From JAEYZS01 sp964469265 (GTDB lineage: Bacteria > Bdellovibrionota > Bdellovibrionia > Bdellovibrionales > JAEYZS01), in contig CAYXYF010000001.1 of NCBI GenBank assembly GCA_964469265.1, positions 1-64,000 of the forward strand: 64,000 nt of DNA, written 5' to 3'. Shown one piece after another: positions 32,541-40,085 of the stretch; positions within the stretch are counted from its first letter, which is position 1; the number at the start of each line of letters is the position of its first letter. Below the pieces are notes generated by a model. That model worked only from the letters and a program-made list of their open reading frames with translations. It was not told the origin of the DNA and ran no database searches. The position numbers and the translations under genes are program-made.

Positions 32541-34163
32541 ATGAAAAAACTTTTAGTAGTAATAATTTTAGCAGCGTCGGTAGGTGCACACGCACTTGTG
32601 GATATGCAGAACGCAAACTTTACTGAAACATGGGTTGATCTTGAAATCCCTGATACTGGTTACAATCTTAAAGTAGAGCGAGCGTATAACTCACGAACTC
32701 TTCATAACGGGCTATTTGGGTTTGGTTGGTGTTCGAACTTTGAAACATCACTTGAAATTTTAGCTGACGGACGAGTAAAAAGAGTTGAATGTGGAGCTGG
32801 TCAAGAAATCGTTTATGCTCCGAAGTCTTTTCGTAAAAGCGATGTCAACGAAGGTATCACTGCAATCGTAAACGCTACAAAAAAAGAGCGTCCAAAAATG
32901 TCAGCGCGTGACCTCAAAGCTCTTACTGAAAAGCTAAAGATAGATACTGTTTTTAGAGACAGAGAGGCCGCAAGGTTAAAGATTCAAAGCAAAGTCAAAG
33001 ACGGAACGATCTTCTTTGCAGAAGGAAACTCCACAGATAAGATCATTCTTAGAAAAGGGCAATACGTTAGAGATTTAACAGATGGTTCTTCTGAGCGCTA
33101 TGATTCTAATGGGCAGTTAGTTTACCTTTACGATAAAAACCAAAACTATTTAAAGCTCGATTATACAAATAAGCGTCTTTCTTCAATGTCTACAAGTAGT
33201 GGAAAGCGGTTGTCATTTCAATACACTCCCAATGGAAAGATTAAAACCATCCGTGGGCCAAGTAAGATGACCATCGATTATAAGTATGAAAAGCTAAACG
33301 ATCTTGCCGAAGTTCGTAATGGAAAAGGTCAACGTACTCGTTATGAGTACGACGCCCTTCATAACATGACCAAGATTGTTTATCCTGACAAAACCGTTAA
33401 AACTCTGAAGTATAATCAGGATAAAGACTGGGTGACACAATTAGTGGATCGAAATGGTTGTGTTGAAGACTACAACTACACGCTTTCAAAGTCTGATCCA
33501 AAAAATCATTACTGGTCATCCGTCACTAAAAAATGTGAAGGAAAGACTGTGAATTCAAGCAAGTATGGATTCTGGTTTAAGCCAAGACCAAATGGCTCAG
33601 GCGTTTACCTCGCAAAACTTCATGTTGATAATAACGGCGAAAAATCAGACATCACCTACCATAATGTTTTTGAGAAACCAGTTACAATAAAAAGGGGAAA
33701 GGAAACTATCTCTTATACTTATTACCCGAACGGTTTACTTAAAACGAAAAAAGAGAACAATCGCTTAATTTCTTTTAAATACAATAACCAAAACAAGGTC
33801 GCCGAAGTGTCTGAAGGTAAGAGCGTGACCAAGTTTCAATACAATAAACTCGGCAACCTCACTCATGCTTCAAATTCTGACGGACAGGCTGTAAGATTAG
33901 AATATGATAACAAAGGAAGAATCGTTAAGATTTTTGACCAAGCCAAAAGGCTGATAAATATTGAATACGACGAGCGCTTTGGGAAGCCTAAAACAGTTGA
34001 GCGTCCAGGCGTAGGAAAAATTCACGTCTCATATACAAACGAAGGATCGATATCTAAGGTGGACAGTAAAAGCAAAGACCCTACAGTTGCCGTACAAGTT
34101 GCAAGCGCGTTCAATAACTTAATTGACATCATAACCCCTGCTGGCATCAATATTGGTCTTTAA
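32541..34163 (+). CDS. Secreted YD-repeat (Rhs-type) protein, probable Bd0109 homologue of the hit locus
   Basis: A 540-residue exported protein: signal peptide (about 1-18), a DUF6531-like start (LKVERAYNSRTLHNGLFGFG), then a helical insert and a long stretch of YD/Rhs-type repeats (about 200-500; Y-D-x-N-G-x-L style units such as RYEYDALHNMTKI). There is no toxin-like C-terminus after the repeats, unlike Rhs effectors. In B. bacteriovorus Bd0109 is a secreted YD-repeat protein beside Type IVb pilus genes that binds Bd0108 and appears essential. The neighbours here match that order, so homology is likely. It lies 70 nt after tadB and 9 nt before the candidate hit gene. Confidence 0.75.
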   Translation: MKKLLVVIILAASVGAHALVDMQNANFTETWVDLEIPDTGYNLKVERAYNSRTLHNGLFGFGWCSNFETSLEILADGRVKRVECGAGQEIVYAPKSFRKSDVNEGITAIVNATKKERPKMSARDLKALTEKLKIDTVFRDREAARLKIQSKVKDGTIFFAEGNSTDKIILRKGQYVRDLTDGSSERYDSNGQLVYLYDKNQNYLKLDYTNKRLSSMSTSSGKRLSFQYTPNGKIKTIRGPSKMTIDYKYEKLNDLAEVRNGKGQRTRYEYDALHNMTKIVYPDKTVKTLKYNQDKDWVTQLVDRNGCVEDYNYTLSKSDPKNHYWSSVTKKCEGKTVNSSKYGFWFKPRPNGSGVYLAKLHVDNNGEKSDITYHNVFEKPVTIKRGKETISYTYYPNGLLKTKKENNRLISFKYNNQNKVAEVSEGKSVTKFQYNKLGNLTHASNSDGQAVRLEYDNKGRIVKIFDQAKRLINIEYDERFGKPKTVERPGVGKIHVSYTNEGSISKVDSKSKDPTVAVQVASAFNNLIDIITPAGINIGL

Positions 34164-34172
34164 GGAATAAAT

Positions 34173-34406
34173 ATGAAATTACTTATAGCCGCGGCTTTAA
34201 TTTTATCTAGCTCTCCCGTCTTTGCTCAACAGAGCACCAGCACTCGGGACACAGAGGCAACGACAGCTTTAAACTGCGATACGCAGGTTCCTGGAACCAG
34301 TTGCCCTGCGAGGTACGCAGCTGCTTGCAATAACCTCTTCTGCGATACGAAGGCTCCAGAAGCCCCATCTACTCCCAACCCCCCAGCTTCGCAAACAGAC
34401 AAATAG
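34173..34406 (+). CDS. Candidate hit (Bd0108-like) small secreted protein
   Basis: A 77-residue protein: signal peptide (about 1-18, cleavage after VFA), then a mature part with four cysteines (35, 44, 52, 58) and a Pro/Ser/Thr-rich tail. CDTQVP and CDTKAP form an internal repeat encoded by two copies of a 10 bp direct repeat. The position directly after the YD-repeat gene in a Tad cluster is that of Bd0108, the host-interaction gene whose small in-frame deletion accompanies prey-independent growth in B. bacteriovorus. The identification rests on position, size, export signal and repeat structure; sequence identity was not checked. AAGGAA precedes the ATG. Confidence 0.55.
   Translation: MKLLIAAALILSSSPVFAQQSTSTRDTEATTALNCDTQVPGTSCPARYAAACNNLFCDTKAPEAPSTPNPPASQTDK
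34274..34349 (+). repeat. 10 bp direct repeat CTGCGATACG, 66 bp apart
   Basis: Copies at 34274-34283 and 34340-34349; similarity continues imperfectly for about 10 more bases. The 66 bp period is exactly 22 codons, so recombination between the copies would remove 22 residues in frame, including three of the four cysteine positions. Confidence 0.85.
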
Positions 34407-34503
34407 GGCTGCGCAGCTGTCTAAACTCTGTACAGTTTCAATTTGAGAGAGAGGCCAAGCCATTGAATTTACGTAGCTTTATTTGTCCCAAATTCGACGA
34501 TAT

Positions 34504-34519
34504 TGGCACAGCGGTTGCT
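34504..34519 (+). promoter_or_regulatory. Consensus sigma-54 promoter for the 52-aa peptide
   Basis: TGGCAC-AGCGG-TTGCT, a full match to TGGCAC-N5-TTGCW, preceded by T as in the extended consensus. Expected start near 34530, just before GGAGG (34534-34538) and the ATG at 34544. Confidence 0.85.
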
Positions 34520-34543
34520 TTATAAGTAGTTATGGAGGCTTAT

Positions 34544-34702
34544 ATGAAAAAAGCAGTTATTATATTGATGGTGGCATTATTCGGAACAAGCGCATTTGCA
34601 AATTCCGTGTGTTCAAAAAGAACAACGGGAACACTTCTCAGTGATTCAGGAGTTAGCTCATCATCTACTGTTAAATCAGGATCTACAAAAGGAACTCGGT
34701 AA
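34544..34702 (+). CDS. 52-residue secreted peptide under a sigma-54 promoter
   Basis: A short gene read by eye. GGAGG lies before the ATG. A textbook signal peptide (residues 1-19, MKKAVIILMVALFGTSAFA) would leave a mature peptide of 33 residues that starts with N-S, has one cysteine (residue 23), is rich in Ser, Thr and Lys and contains no aromatic residue. It has a consensus sigma-54 promoter 25 nt upstream and stands alone, 137 nt after the candidate hit gene. I recognise no family. The strong promoter, ribosome site and signal peptide together make it a real gene despite its size. Confidence 0.75.
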   Translation: MKKAVIILMVALFGTSAFANSVCSKRTTGTLLSDSGVSSSSTVKSGSTKGTR

Positions 34703-34712
34703 AATAAGCTAG

Positions 34713-34744
34713 AGAGTCAGAAGTTTTAATAGACCTCTGACTCT
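34713..34744. other. Inverted repeat between convergent genes
   Basis: AGAGTCAGA (34713-34721) and TCTGACTCT (34736-34744), a 9 bp stem with a 14 nt loop, just after the 52-aa gene and overlapping the 3' end of the minus gene. It may act as a terminator, but there is no clear T-run. Confidence 0.4.
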
Positions 34745-35070
34745 TGCTCAGCTTCTTTCTTCGAGTCTTGCTCTTTTTCGAATGCAAGACTTCGCTTAAG
34801 TTCAAGTATCTTGCGCCGACCTGGCGAGTTTTCTAAACGAAATTGCTCTGTGACTAACAAGTCTGCTTTGGCGATCGCAGTTCGATAGGCTTTTCTTAAA
34901 ACAATGAAGCCGCCCTTCGCAGTCTCTCTTATTGGTTCCATGAATCCAGATCTTTTAATAAATGAATCAGCGTGATTTTCAATCGTGTTCTGACTCACCT
35001 CAATTTGCATAAATACAACTAGCAAAAAAGTGAGTATTCCAATTTTTAAAATGTAAAAAAGATTGGCCAT
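34726..35070 (-). CDS. Membrane-anchored protein of unknown function
   Basis: A 114-residue protein with one N-terminal membrane segment (about 5-22) and a charged helical tail that ends in an acidic Glu/Ser stretch. No recognised domain. It lies 22 nt downstream of the CheY-like gene on the same strand and may be co-transcribed with it. Confidence 0.55.
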   Translation of the reverse strand: MANLFYILKIGILTFLLVVFMQIEVSQNTIENHADSFIKRSGFMEPIRETAKGGFIVLRKAYRTAIAKADLLVTEQFRLENSPGRRKILELKRSLAFEKEQDSKKEAEQESEVY

Positions 35071-35092
35071 CCATGACTCCTTTTTTTAATCC

Positions 35093-35467
35093 TTAATTCG
35101 TATCCTTATTTAATACTTTCTTAATAGTCGCAACCAGTTCGTTAATTTGAAAAGGTTTTACAACAAAATCCAGACAGCCTGCATCGATTGCACGTGCCAC
35201 CATGGATTCACTGCCCTCTGTTGAGCACGCTATTATTTTAGCCTTAGGATTCACCTGAAGAATTTCGGCCGCGGCCTGAATGCCGCTTTTTACAGGCATT
35301 ACTATATCCATCAGAATTAAATCTGGGTTCTTCGACTGAGCCAACTCGACGGCCTCTTTGCCATTCTGGGCCTCACCGCAAACCTCAAACCCATGCTTCT
35401 GTAAGATCTGAATGAGAACTTCCCGAACGAACGCAGCGTCATCAACAACTAAAATTCTGTTTCCCAT
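35093..35467 (-). CDS. CheY-like single-domain response regulator
   Basis: About 124 residues: ILVVDDAAFVREVL acidic pocket, LILMDIVMPVKSG with the phospho-acceptor Asp, KIIACSTEG and DFVVKPFQ with the conserved Lys. This is the CheY-like type used in chemotaxis or phosphorelays. Start uncertain: in-frame candidates are ATG 35467, ATG 35476 and TTG 35494, none with a convincing ribosome site. 35467 gives the normal short lead before the first strand. No kinase adjoins. It is divergent from dedA. Confidence 0.85.
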   Translation of the reverse strand: MGNRILVVDDAAFVREVLIQILQKHGFEVCGEAQNGKEAVELAQSKNPDLILMDIVMPVKSGIQAAAEILQVNPKAKIIACSTEGSESMVARAIDAGCLDFVVKPFQINELVATIKKVLNKDTN

Positions 35468-35522
35468 AGTCATCATTATATTACTGCTTATCAAAGTTTC
35501 CCAAATAGTTTATACAGATTGG

Positions 35523-36155
35523 ATGGAGAACTCGTCCTCTATCGTTCATAAGGTTATTGATTTTCTCTCCGCCCTCAGTGGATTTCACACCTATTGTCTT
35601 ATCTTAGGCGTTCTTTTTGTATGTGGAATGGGTGTTCCTATTCCCGAAGATATCACTCTTATTACTGCAGGACTATTGGCGGGCCAAGGTAAGATATCCA
35701 TGGCAGGTGCAATGATTGTAGGATTTATCGGCGTCCTTATAGGTGATACTATTTTATTTCTCATTGGCAAAAAGTATGGCCGCAAAGTCTTCACATGGCC
35801 ATTCTTTCGGAAAATTTTCACTGAAGCACGGATTGTAAAGGCCGAACTTCAAATTATGAGTCATGCAAAAAAAATATGTTTTACTGCGCGCTTTATGCCT
35901 GGACTTCGGGCTCCCATTTTTCTTACAGCCGGAATTATGAAGGTGCCGTTTAAGACATTCTTTTTCCAAGACGGACTGGCGGCACTTCTCAGTGTGCCCG
36001 TCTGGATTTATCTTGGCTATTGGTTTAGTGATAACATTGATGAGGCATTGAAGTATGCCCGAGAAATCAACTATGTCATCATTGGGCTTATTGTAATTGC
36101 CATCGCTGTGTTCTTTTACAAGCGCTGGAAAGAGAAGAAGAGCCTCCGTACCTAG
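35523..36155 (+). CDS. DedA-family membrane protein
   Basis: A 210-residue member of the DedA/VTT superfamily, which includes flippases for undecaprenyl phosphate and phospholipids needed for membrane homeostasis. Seen: GMGVPIPEDITLITAG near the start, GDTILFLIGKKYG, and the conserved basic motif ARFMPGLRAPIFLTAG, with several membrane helices. The ATG at 35523 gives the usual family length; the reading frame is open further upstream but that would overlap the divergent CheY-like gene. A lipid-carrier role pairs logically with uppP and uppS in this window. Confidence 0.88.
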   Translation: MENSSSIVHKVIDFLSALSGFHTYCLILGVLFVCGMGVPIPEDITLITAGLLAGQGKISMAGAMIVGFIGVLIGDTILFLIGKKYGRKVFTWPFFRKIFTEARIVKAELQIMSHAKKICFTARFMPGLRAPIFLTAGIMKVPFKTFFFQDGLAALLSVPVWIYLGYWFSDNIDEALKYAREINYVIIGLIVIAIAVFFYKRWKEKKSLRT

Positions 36156-36192
36156 ACTTGTGCCAGCTTCTAAATAATGTGAAAATTATGCT

Positions 36193-37815
36193 ATGAAGAC
36201 TCTGCCTAGTATCGCCATCACGATTGCAATATTTTCGATTTTTTTACTTTCAACCAACGCCCATGCCCAAGCCCCGAAGGTCCAAACTGCTGCAATATAT
36301 AGTGCTGAAGTTGACGACGCTCTTACTATACATAGCCTGTCGGTTCTTCCCGCTATGGATAACGTCGGTGGAATATATTCAAGACCTGTTGAAGCTCATT
36401 TAAAATCCATGATCGAAAAAGGCCACCAGTTTAAACACGTGGATAGTCAATTTGCTGGTGCACTTGTCAGTGCCAACGATCTTGAAAAGAATCCGCAACA
36501 AGTCAAAGATATCTCTCAGAATATTGATGCTGATGCCTTAATAGCGCCTCAAATCACCAAAAGCCCGAATGGAATACAGCTTCAGCTGAGTTTGTTTTTG
36601 AAATCCGACGGACAACTTGTGGCAAAGATGAACCACACTGAAAAAGGTGCTTTCGATATTAAAAATATGACCTCGCTGACGGAGTCACTGTTTCAGCAGC
36701 TTTTAAAACAAATTCCTTATGAAGGCTTAGTGCTAAGCAGAAACAACAATCTTGTTACAATTAACCTCGGAAAAAAAGACGGTCTTCAAAAAGGTCAACT
36801 TGTTACGCCGATCCTTTTGGTTAAAGTGAATCGACATCCGAAATTAAAGTTTATTATATCATCTGAAAAAGTTGCTCTCGGACAGATCAGGCTTGATAAG
36901 GTCGATGACACTTTGTCTTTTGGACAAATTATTGCAGAAAAAGATCGCGGGGCGATTCAAAAAAATACGAAGATTTCAGGTATCCAATTTGTTCAAAACT
37001 CTGATCCAGCACTGGACGAAGCTTTTCAGGTTGCAACGCCTCCGAATACTAATCCTACGTTTGGTGAAAATCCGAAAGAATGGCGTCCATCCGACCCACC
37101 AACCTTCGGAAAACTTGGAGTGGGCTTCGGCCTCGGACAACTCAGATACAACGCTCAACGCCCCACAGGCGCTGGCTCCCTTCATGGTAGCGCCAACCTT
37201 TTTCCTTCGGTGAAGCTTGCAGGAGAGCTCTGGTTGACCTCGCAGTGGATAGCAAATTTTGATATCGAGCAAGGCGTGATGACACTTGATAATCCAGAGT
37301 CCGGATCTGCTCCTTCAGAACTTTCCGTTAATATGTCCAACTACCTTCTGTCTTTTGGGTACAACTTTATGATCCAAGATGACTTTTTTGGGCCGAGCAT
37401 TCTTTTGTCCCTAGGATATGCAAGCTATGGTCTTGATGTAGACACCAGCAATAATGCTGGCGGGGGGGCGTCTCTGACATCAACTAATTATTCGGGTTTG
37501 TTTTTTGGAATAAAAGGTACGGTACCAGTGAGTGCAAATAAAAAGTGGAATCTTGGTGGGTCACTGAAATACTTCTTAAGAGCGAATTTAACCGAAAGTC
37601 CCGCAGAACAAAGCTCAGGCAGTAACGACAACACGATGACTCAGTTTTCGATCATTGGTTTTTATCAGAAGAATACCAAGCTAAGGTTTACGACTTCCTT
37701 GGATTTTGCCTTATTTTCAACGAAGTTTGATAACAGTGGACCACACCCGACACCAGCGATTGATTCTTCACAAAAGTACACGATGCTCACTGGTGGCATA
37801 GAGTTTTTATTCTAA
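36193..37815 (+). CDS. Large exported protein with outer-membrane barrel-like C-terminus
   Basis: A 540-residue protein: signal peptide (about 1-25, ending AHAQ), an N-terminal soluble half (about 26-260) with a nucleotide-free alpha/beta look and a beta segment VTINLGKKDGLQKGQLV resembling FlgT/CsgG-associated repeats. The C-terminal half (about 300-540) has alternating amphipathic strands and ends in GGIEFLF, like an outer-membrane barrel. Two-part layout: periplasmic domain plus barrel. Function unknown. It stands alone with about 37 nt to dedA upstream. Confidence 0.65.
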   Translation: MKTLPSIAITIAIFSIFLLSTNAHAQAPKVQTAAIYSAEVDDALTIHSLSVLPAMDNVGGIYSRPVEAHLKSMIEKGHQFKHVDSQFAGALVSANDLEKNPQQVKDISQNIDADALIAPQITKSPNGIQLQLSLFLKSDGQLVAKMNHTEKGAFDIKNMTSLTESLFQQLLKQIPYEGLVLSRNNNLVTINLGKKDGLQKGQLVTPILLVKVNRHPKLKFIISSEKVALGQIRLDKVDDTLSFGQIIAEKDRGAIQKNTKISGIQFVQNSDPALDEAFQVATPPNTNPTFGENPKEWRPSDPPTFGKLGVGFGLGQLRYNAQRPTGAGSLHGSANLFPSVKLAGELWLTSQWIANFDIEQGVMTLDNPESGSAPSELSVNMSNYLLSFGYNFMIQDDFFGPSILLSLGYASYGLDVDTSNNAGGGASLTSTNYSGLFFGIKGTVPVSANKKWNLGGSLKYFLRANLTESPAEQSSGSNDNTMTQFSIIGFYQKNTKLRFTTSLDFALFSTKFDNSGPHPTPAIDSSQKYTMLTGGIEFLF

Positions 37816-37826
37816 AACAATAGAGC

Positions 37827-37946
37827 TTATTTGGGTCCTGAAATTAACAATTCATTAATATTTGTTTGATTCTCCGGAGCACATTTCGACAAAAACACTG
37901 CCAATATTATCATCAAAATCCCCAATACAATAAAAATTTTATCCAT
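37827..37946 (-). CDS. Possible 39-residue membrane peptide
   Basis: A short frame read by eye: GGGGAAT lies before the ATG at 37946. The peptide has a hydrophobic helix (residues 4-20), then LSKCAPEN and a polar tail. The cysteine sits where a lipobox would be, but Lys at -1 is not canonical. It is convergent with the barrel gene and divergent from the XRE gene. It is plausible but unproven. Confidence 0.35.
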   Translation of the reverse strand: MDKIFIVLGILMIILAVFLSKCAPENQTNINELLISGPK

Positions 37947-37994
37947 CGAATATTCCCCGTTGTGTTCAACAGTAAACTTAATTACAATGTAAGC

Positions 37995-38273
37995 ATGGAT
38001 CAACAAGCTTTTTATGAACTCGGACAGTATTTAAGAAAGAAACGCTTAGACAAGGAACTTTCACAGGTTTATGTCGCAAAGAAGCTAGGCTACAGCTCAC
38101 AGTTTATTGCTAACTGGGAACGAGGCGTGTCTTCACCGCCGCTTCCAGCACTTAAAAAAATTGTCGATATATACGGAATTAACCAAAGAGAATTTCTAGA
38201 ACAAATCGAAGCTATCCAGAAGAGTTATTGGAAAAGAAATATCTTCTCGAAAAAGTCATCCAGTGCAAGCTAA
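37995..38273 (+). CDS. XRE-family transcriptional regulator
   Basis: A 92-residue DNA-binding protein: one HTH_3 domain (about 9-65; LRKKRLDKELSQVYVAKKLG, SSQFIANWERG, LKKIVDIYGI) and a short helical tail. Single-domain XRE regulators often control adjacent genes. The start ATG 37995 is chosen because upstream residues in the same frame are unlike a protein. It lies 28 nt before the unknown gene at 38302, probably co-transcribed. Confidence 0.8.
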   Translation: MDQQAFYELGQYLRKKRLDKELSQVYVAKKLGYSSQFIANWERGVSSPPLPALKKIVDIYGINQREFLEQIEAIQKSYWKRNIFSKKSSSAS

Positions 38274-38301
38274 TAGAAGTTTAGATTAATCAAGGCGTGT
38301 T

Positions 38302-39006
38302 ATGGAAAATACGAATATCTCTCGACTTGCTGTTAGCTCAACTACTCCCACTGAAATCGAGAAATTTAACATTTTAAAAAGCGAGCTTGTTAAGCTCATG
38401 CAGTTCAATGGTGTCACTTGTAAAAGCAAAGACATTGATCTTTCAAGTTTGGACTCCACGGTTTTAAAGACTGCAAACAAAAACCTCATGGATCAAATTC
38501 GCGGGCTTCAGTGTGCAATGTCTGAGCAGTACATCTCAAATCGTAATCTCATCACGAATATTCTAAAGAACATGTACCTGCGCGCTCCCGACCCTTTCGT
38601 CAATAGCATTGAAGAAGACGATCTTATTGAGGTCTATAACCTTGAGAACATTCAAGTCTTTAGAAATTTAAAGTTCTATGAGACAACCACTTACTCCTTA
38701 GAAGATCTTCTGCTTTATGATTGGCCAGAACTTTACTCGCGTCCCAAAAAAATGACCCAACAACTTTTGGACTTGGTTGCGTCTGTGATCTCACAGCCCG
38801 ATACCGAGTTTACTAAAGAGATGTCAGATATTCCAGCGCACTACTTAAAAGAAATTAAAGCCACACCTATGCAGATTTCTGAAGTCCGCTTTAGATACAT
38901 TTCACCAATCACAGACTTAGCAGGAAATAAGGCAGGCTTCATTGTCTCTTGTAAAGCTCGCTCAATGAAGGGTGAAATCGAACCCGCGGAATTAGACTTC
39001 ATTTAG
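38302..39006 (+). CDS. Soluble protein of unknown function
   Basis: A 234-residue cytoplasmic-looking protein: N-terminal helical half, then a beta-rich C-terminal part (YLKEIKATPMQISEVRFRYISP, then GNKAGFIVSCKARS). It contains a DDLIEVYNLENIQVFRNLKFYE stretch but no motif I recognise. AAGGCG before the ATG. Downstream of the XRE regulator, so possibly regulated by it or its partner. Confidence 0.6.
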   Translation: MENTNISRLAVSSTTPTEIEKFNILKSELVKLMQFNGVTCKSKDIDLSSLDSTVLKTANKNLMDQIRGLQCAMSEQYISNRNLITNILKNMYLRAPDPFVNSIEEDDLIEVYNLENIQVFRNLKFYETTTYSLEDLLLYDWPELYSRPKKMTQQLLDLVASVISQPDTEFTKEMSDIPAHYLKEIKATPMQISEVRFRYISPITDLAGNKAGFIVSCKARSMKGEIEPAELDFI

Positions 39007-39011
39007 TTTAT

Positions 39012-40013
39012 CTACGCCGCTTTTTTCTCTTCTTCGGAGTGCTCAACTTCTTTATAGACTAATATTTGATCTAAGTTCTTTTTTCTTGCAGCAACGATCC
39101 AGCTATTTCCAGTACAATGATTGTATTTGCTTCCCAAACTGACAGTGAGTTTTTCTTTTAATTGGTCAAGTGTATACCAAGGTGCCTGTGGAAAAAGGTG
39201 GTGTTCTGTGTGGAGATTGAAGTGATTTAAAATATACTTCGAAAGCCAACTCGGATAATGGCAAGAACGACTTACTTTGTACTGTTCCCAGACTTTGAGT
39301 TTATGTCCTCCACCATATTGCGGTAATTCCAAATGGTGCGGGAAATTAATGATCTCTACCATTGCAAAATAGAGCAAGATACCTGGCAGCACATTGAATG
39401 GTGTTAGAATTTGGGCCTTATACAAAACCGAATAAATAAGCACTGGTATTAGATATGAATTTAACCACGGTATAAGAGTCGCCATTCGCGTTGGTTTCTT
39501 TCTGAAAATGGCAGTAAAGCCGATGCTCCAAAAGACAACGTGTTGTAACAAGGCCAAAACTGGTATCCAACCTCTCCATGACATCTTTAGAAAATTATTT
39601 TTAAGACGAGAATTATTTGGGTAATCTTTGACGATCTTCATGACTGGATCTTTTTCAGTATTGCCTGCCCACCGATGATGTTCTAAATGACTTAGCCTCC
39701 ATGGAGAATACGGCAGTATGCAGAAGGCGCCTGAAATATAGCCAATCAAATTATTTAAAGTTCGATTCTTTGATACAGTAAAGTGAGCTGCGTCGTGCAT
39801 AAGAGCAAATGAACGAAACATTAAAATGGGTATCAAAACTTGCGCCAAAATAGAGGTCGCCACTGAGCCATAAATCAAACAAAAGCCGATGGCAGAAAAA
39901 ATTAAAAAATCCAGAACTAAATGTTTTAATAGCTCAAAATGAGAAGGTGAAAAGTTAAATGATTTTATCACCTTTAAATATTTATCTTTATTATATTGCT
40001 CGAGATAATTCAT
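39012..40013 (-). CDS. Fatty acid desaturase-type membrane di-iron protein
   Basis: A 333-residue member of the membrane FA_desaturase family. The three histidine boxes are HDAAH (73-77), HLEHH (109-113) and HTEHH (268-272), with an extra HH at 226-227; several membrane helices lie between. These proteins introduce double bonds or hydroxyls into acyl chains or carotenoid-like lipids using O2. It is divergently paired with the acyltransferase-like gene at 40086, and both start codons are preceded by the same CGATAAGTA, suggesting shared control and a common lipid pathway. Confidence 0.88.
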   Translation of the reverse strand: MNYLEQYNKDKYLKVIKSFNFSPSHFELLKHLVLDFLIFSAIGFCLIYGSVATSILAQVLIPILMFRSFALMHDAAHFTVSKNRTLNNLIGYISGAFCILPYSPWRLSHLEHHRWAGNTEKDPVMKIVKDYPNNSRLKNNFLKMSWRGWIPVLALLQHVVFWSIGFTAIFRKKPTRMATLIPWLNSYLIPVLIYSVLYKAQILTPFNVLPGILLYFAMVEIINFPHHLELPQYGGGHKLKVWEQYKVSRSCHYPSWLSKYILNHFNLHTEHHLFPQAPWYTLDQLKEKLTVSLGSKYNHCTGNSWIVAARKKNLDQILVYKEVEHSEEEKKAA

Positions 40014-40016
40014 ACC

Positions 40017-40082
40017 TACTTATCGTCTTTTAAAAAAAGATCTGAATTTATATTGAAACTTTTTTTGTTGTTCCGATAAGTA
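40017..40082. promoter_or_regulatory. Symmetric 9 bp element before both divergent start codons
   Basis: TACTTATCG (40017-40025) and CGATAAGTA (40074-40082) are perfect inverted copies. Each lies exactly 3 nt before the start codon of its gene (desaturase on minus, 40086 on plus). Could be paired operators or ribosome-site equivalents; neither gene has a canonical Shine-Dalgarno. Confidence 0.45.
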
Positions 40083-40085
40083 TTC

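Noticed and set aside
32541..34163. YD-repeat protein as an Rhs toxin with immunity gene
   Set aside because: No nuclease or other toxin-like C-terminal domain after the repeats, no PxxxxDPxGL-type cleavage motif seen, and the following small protein is exported, unlike cytoplasmic immunity proteins.
40066..40080. TCCGATAA before the 40086 gene as a sigma-28 promoter
   Set aside because: Transcription would start at or after the ATG and the -35 is poor; the symmetric copy on the other side supports an operator-like element instead.
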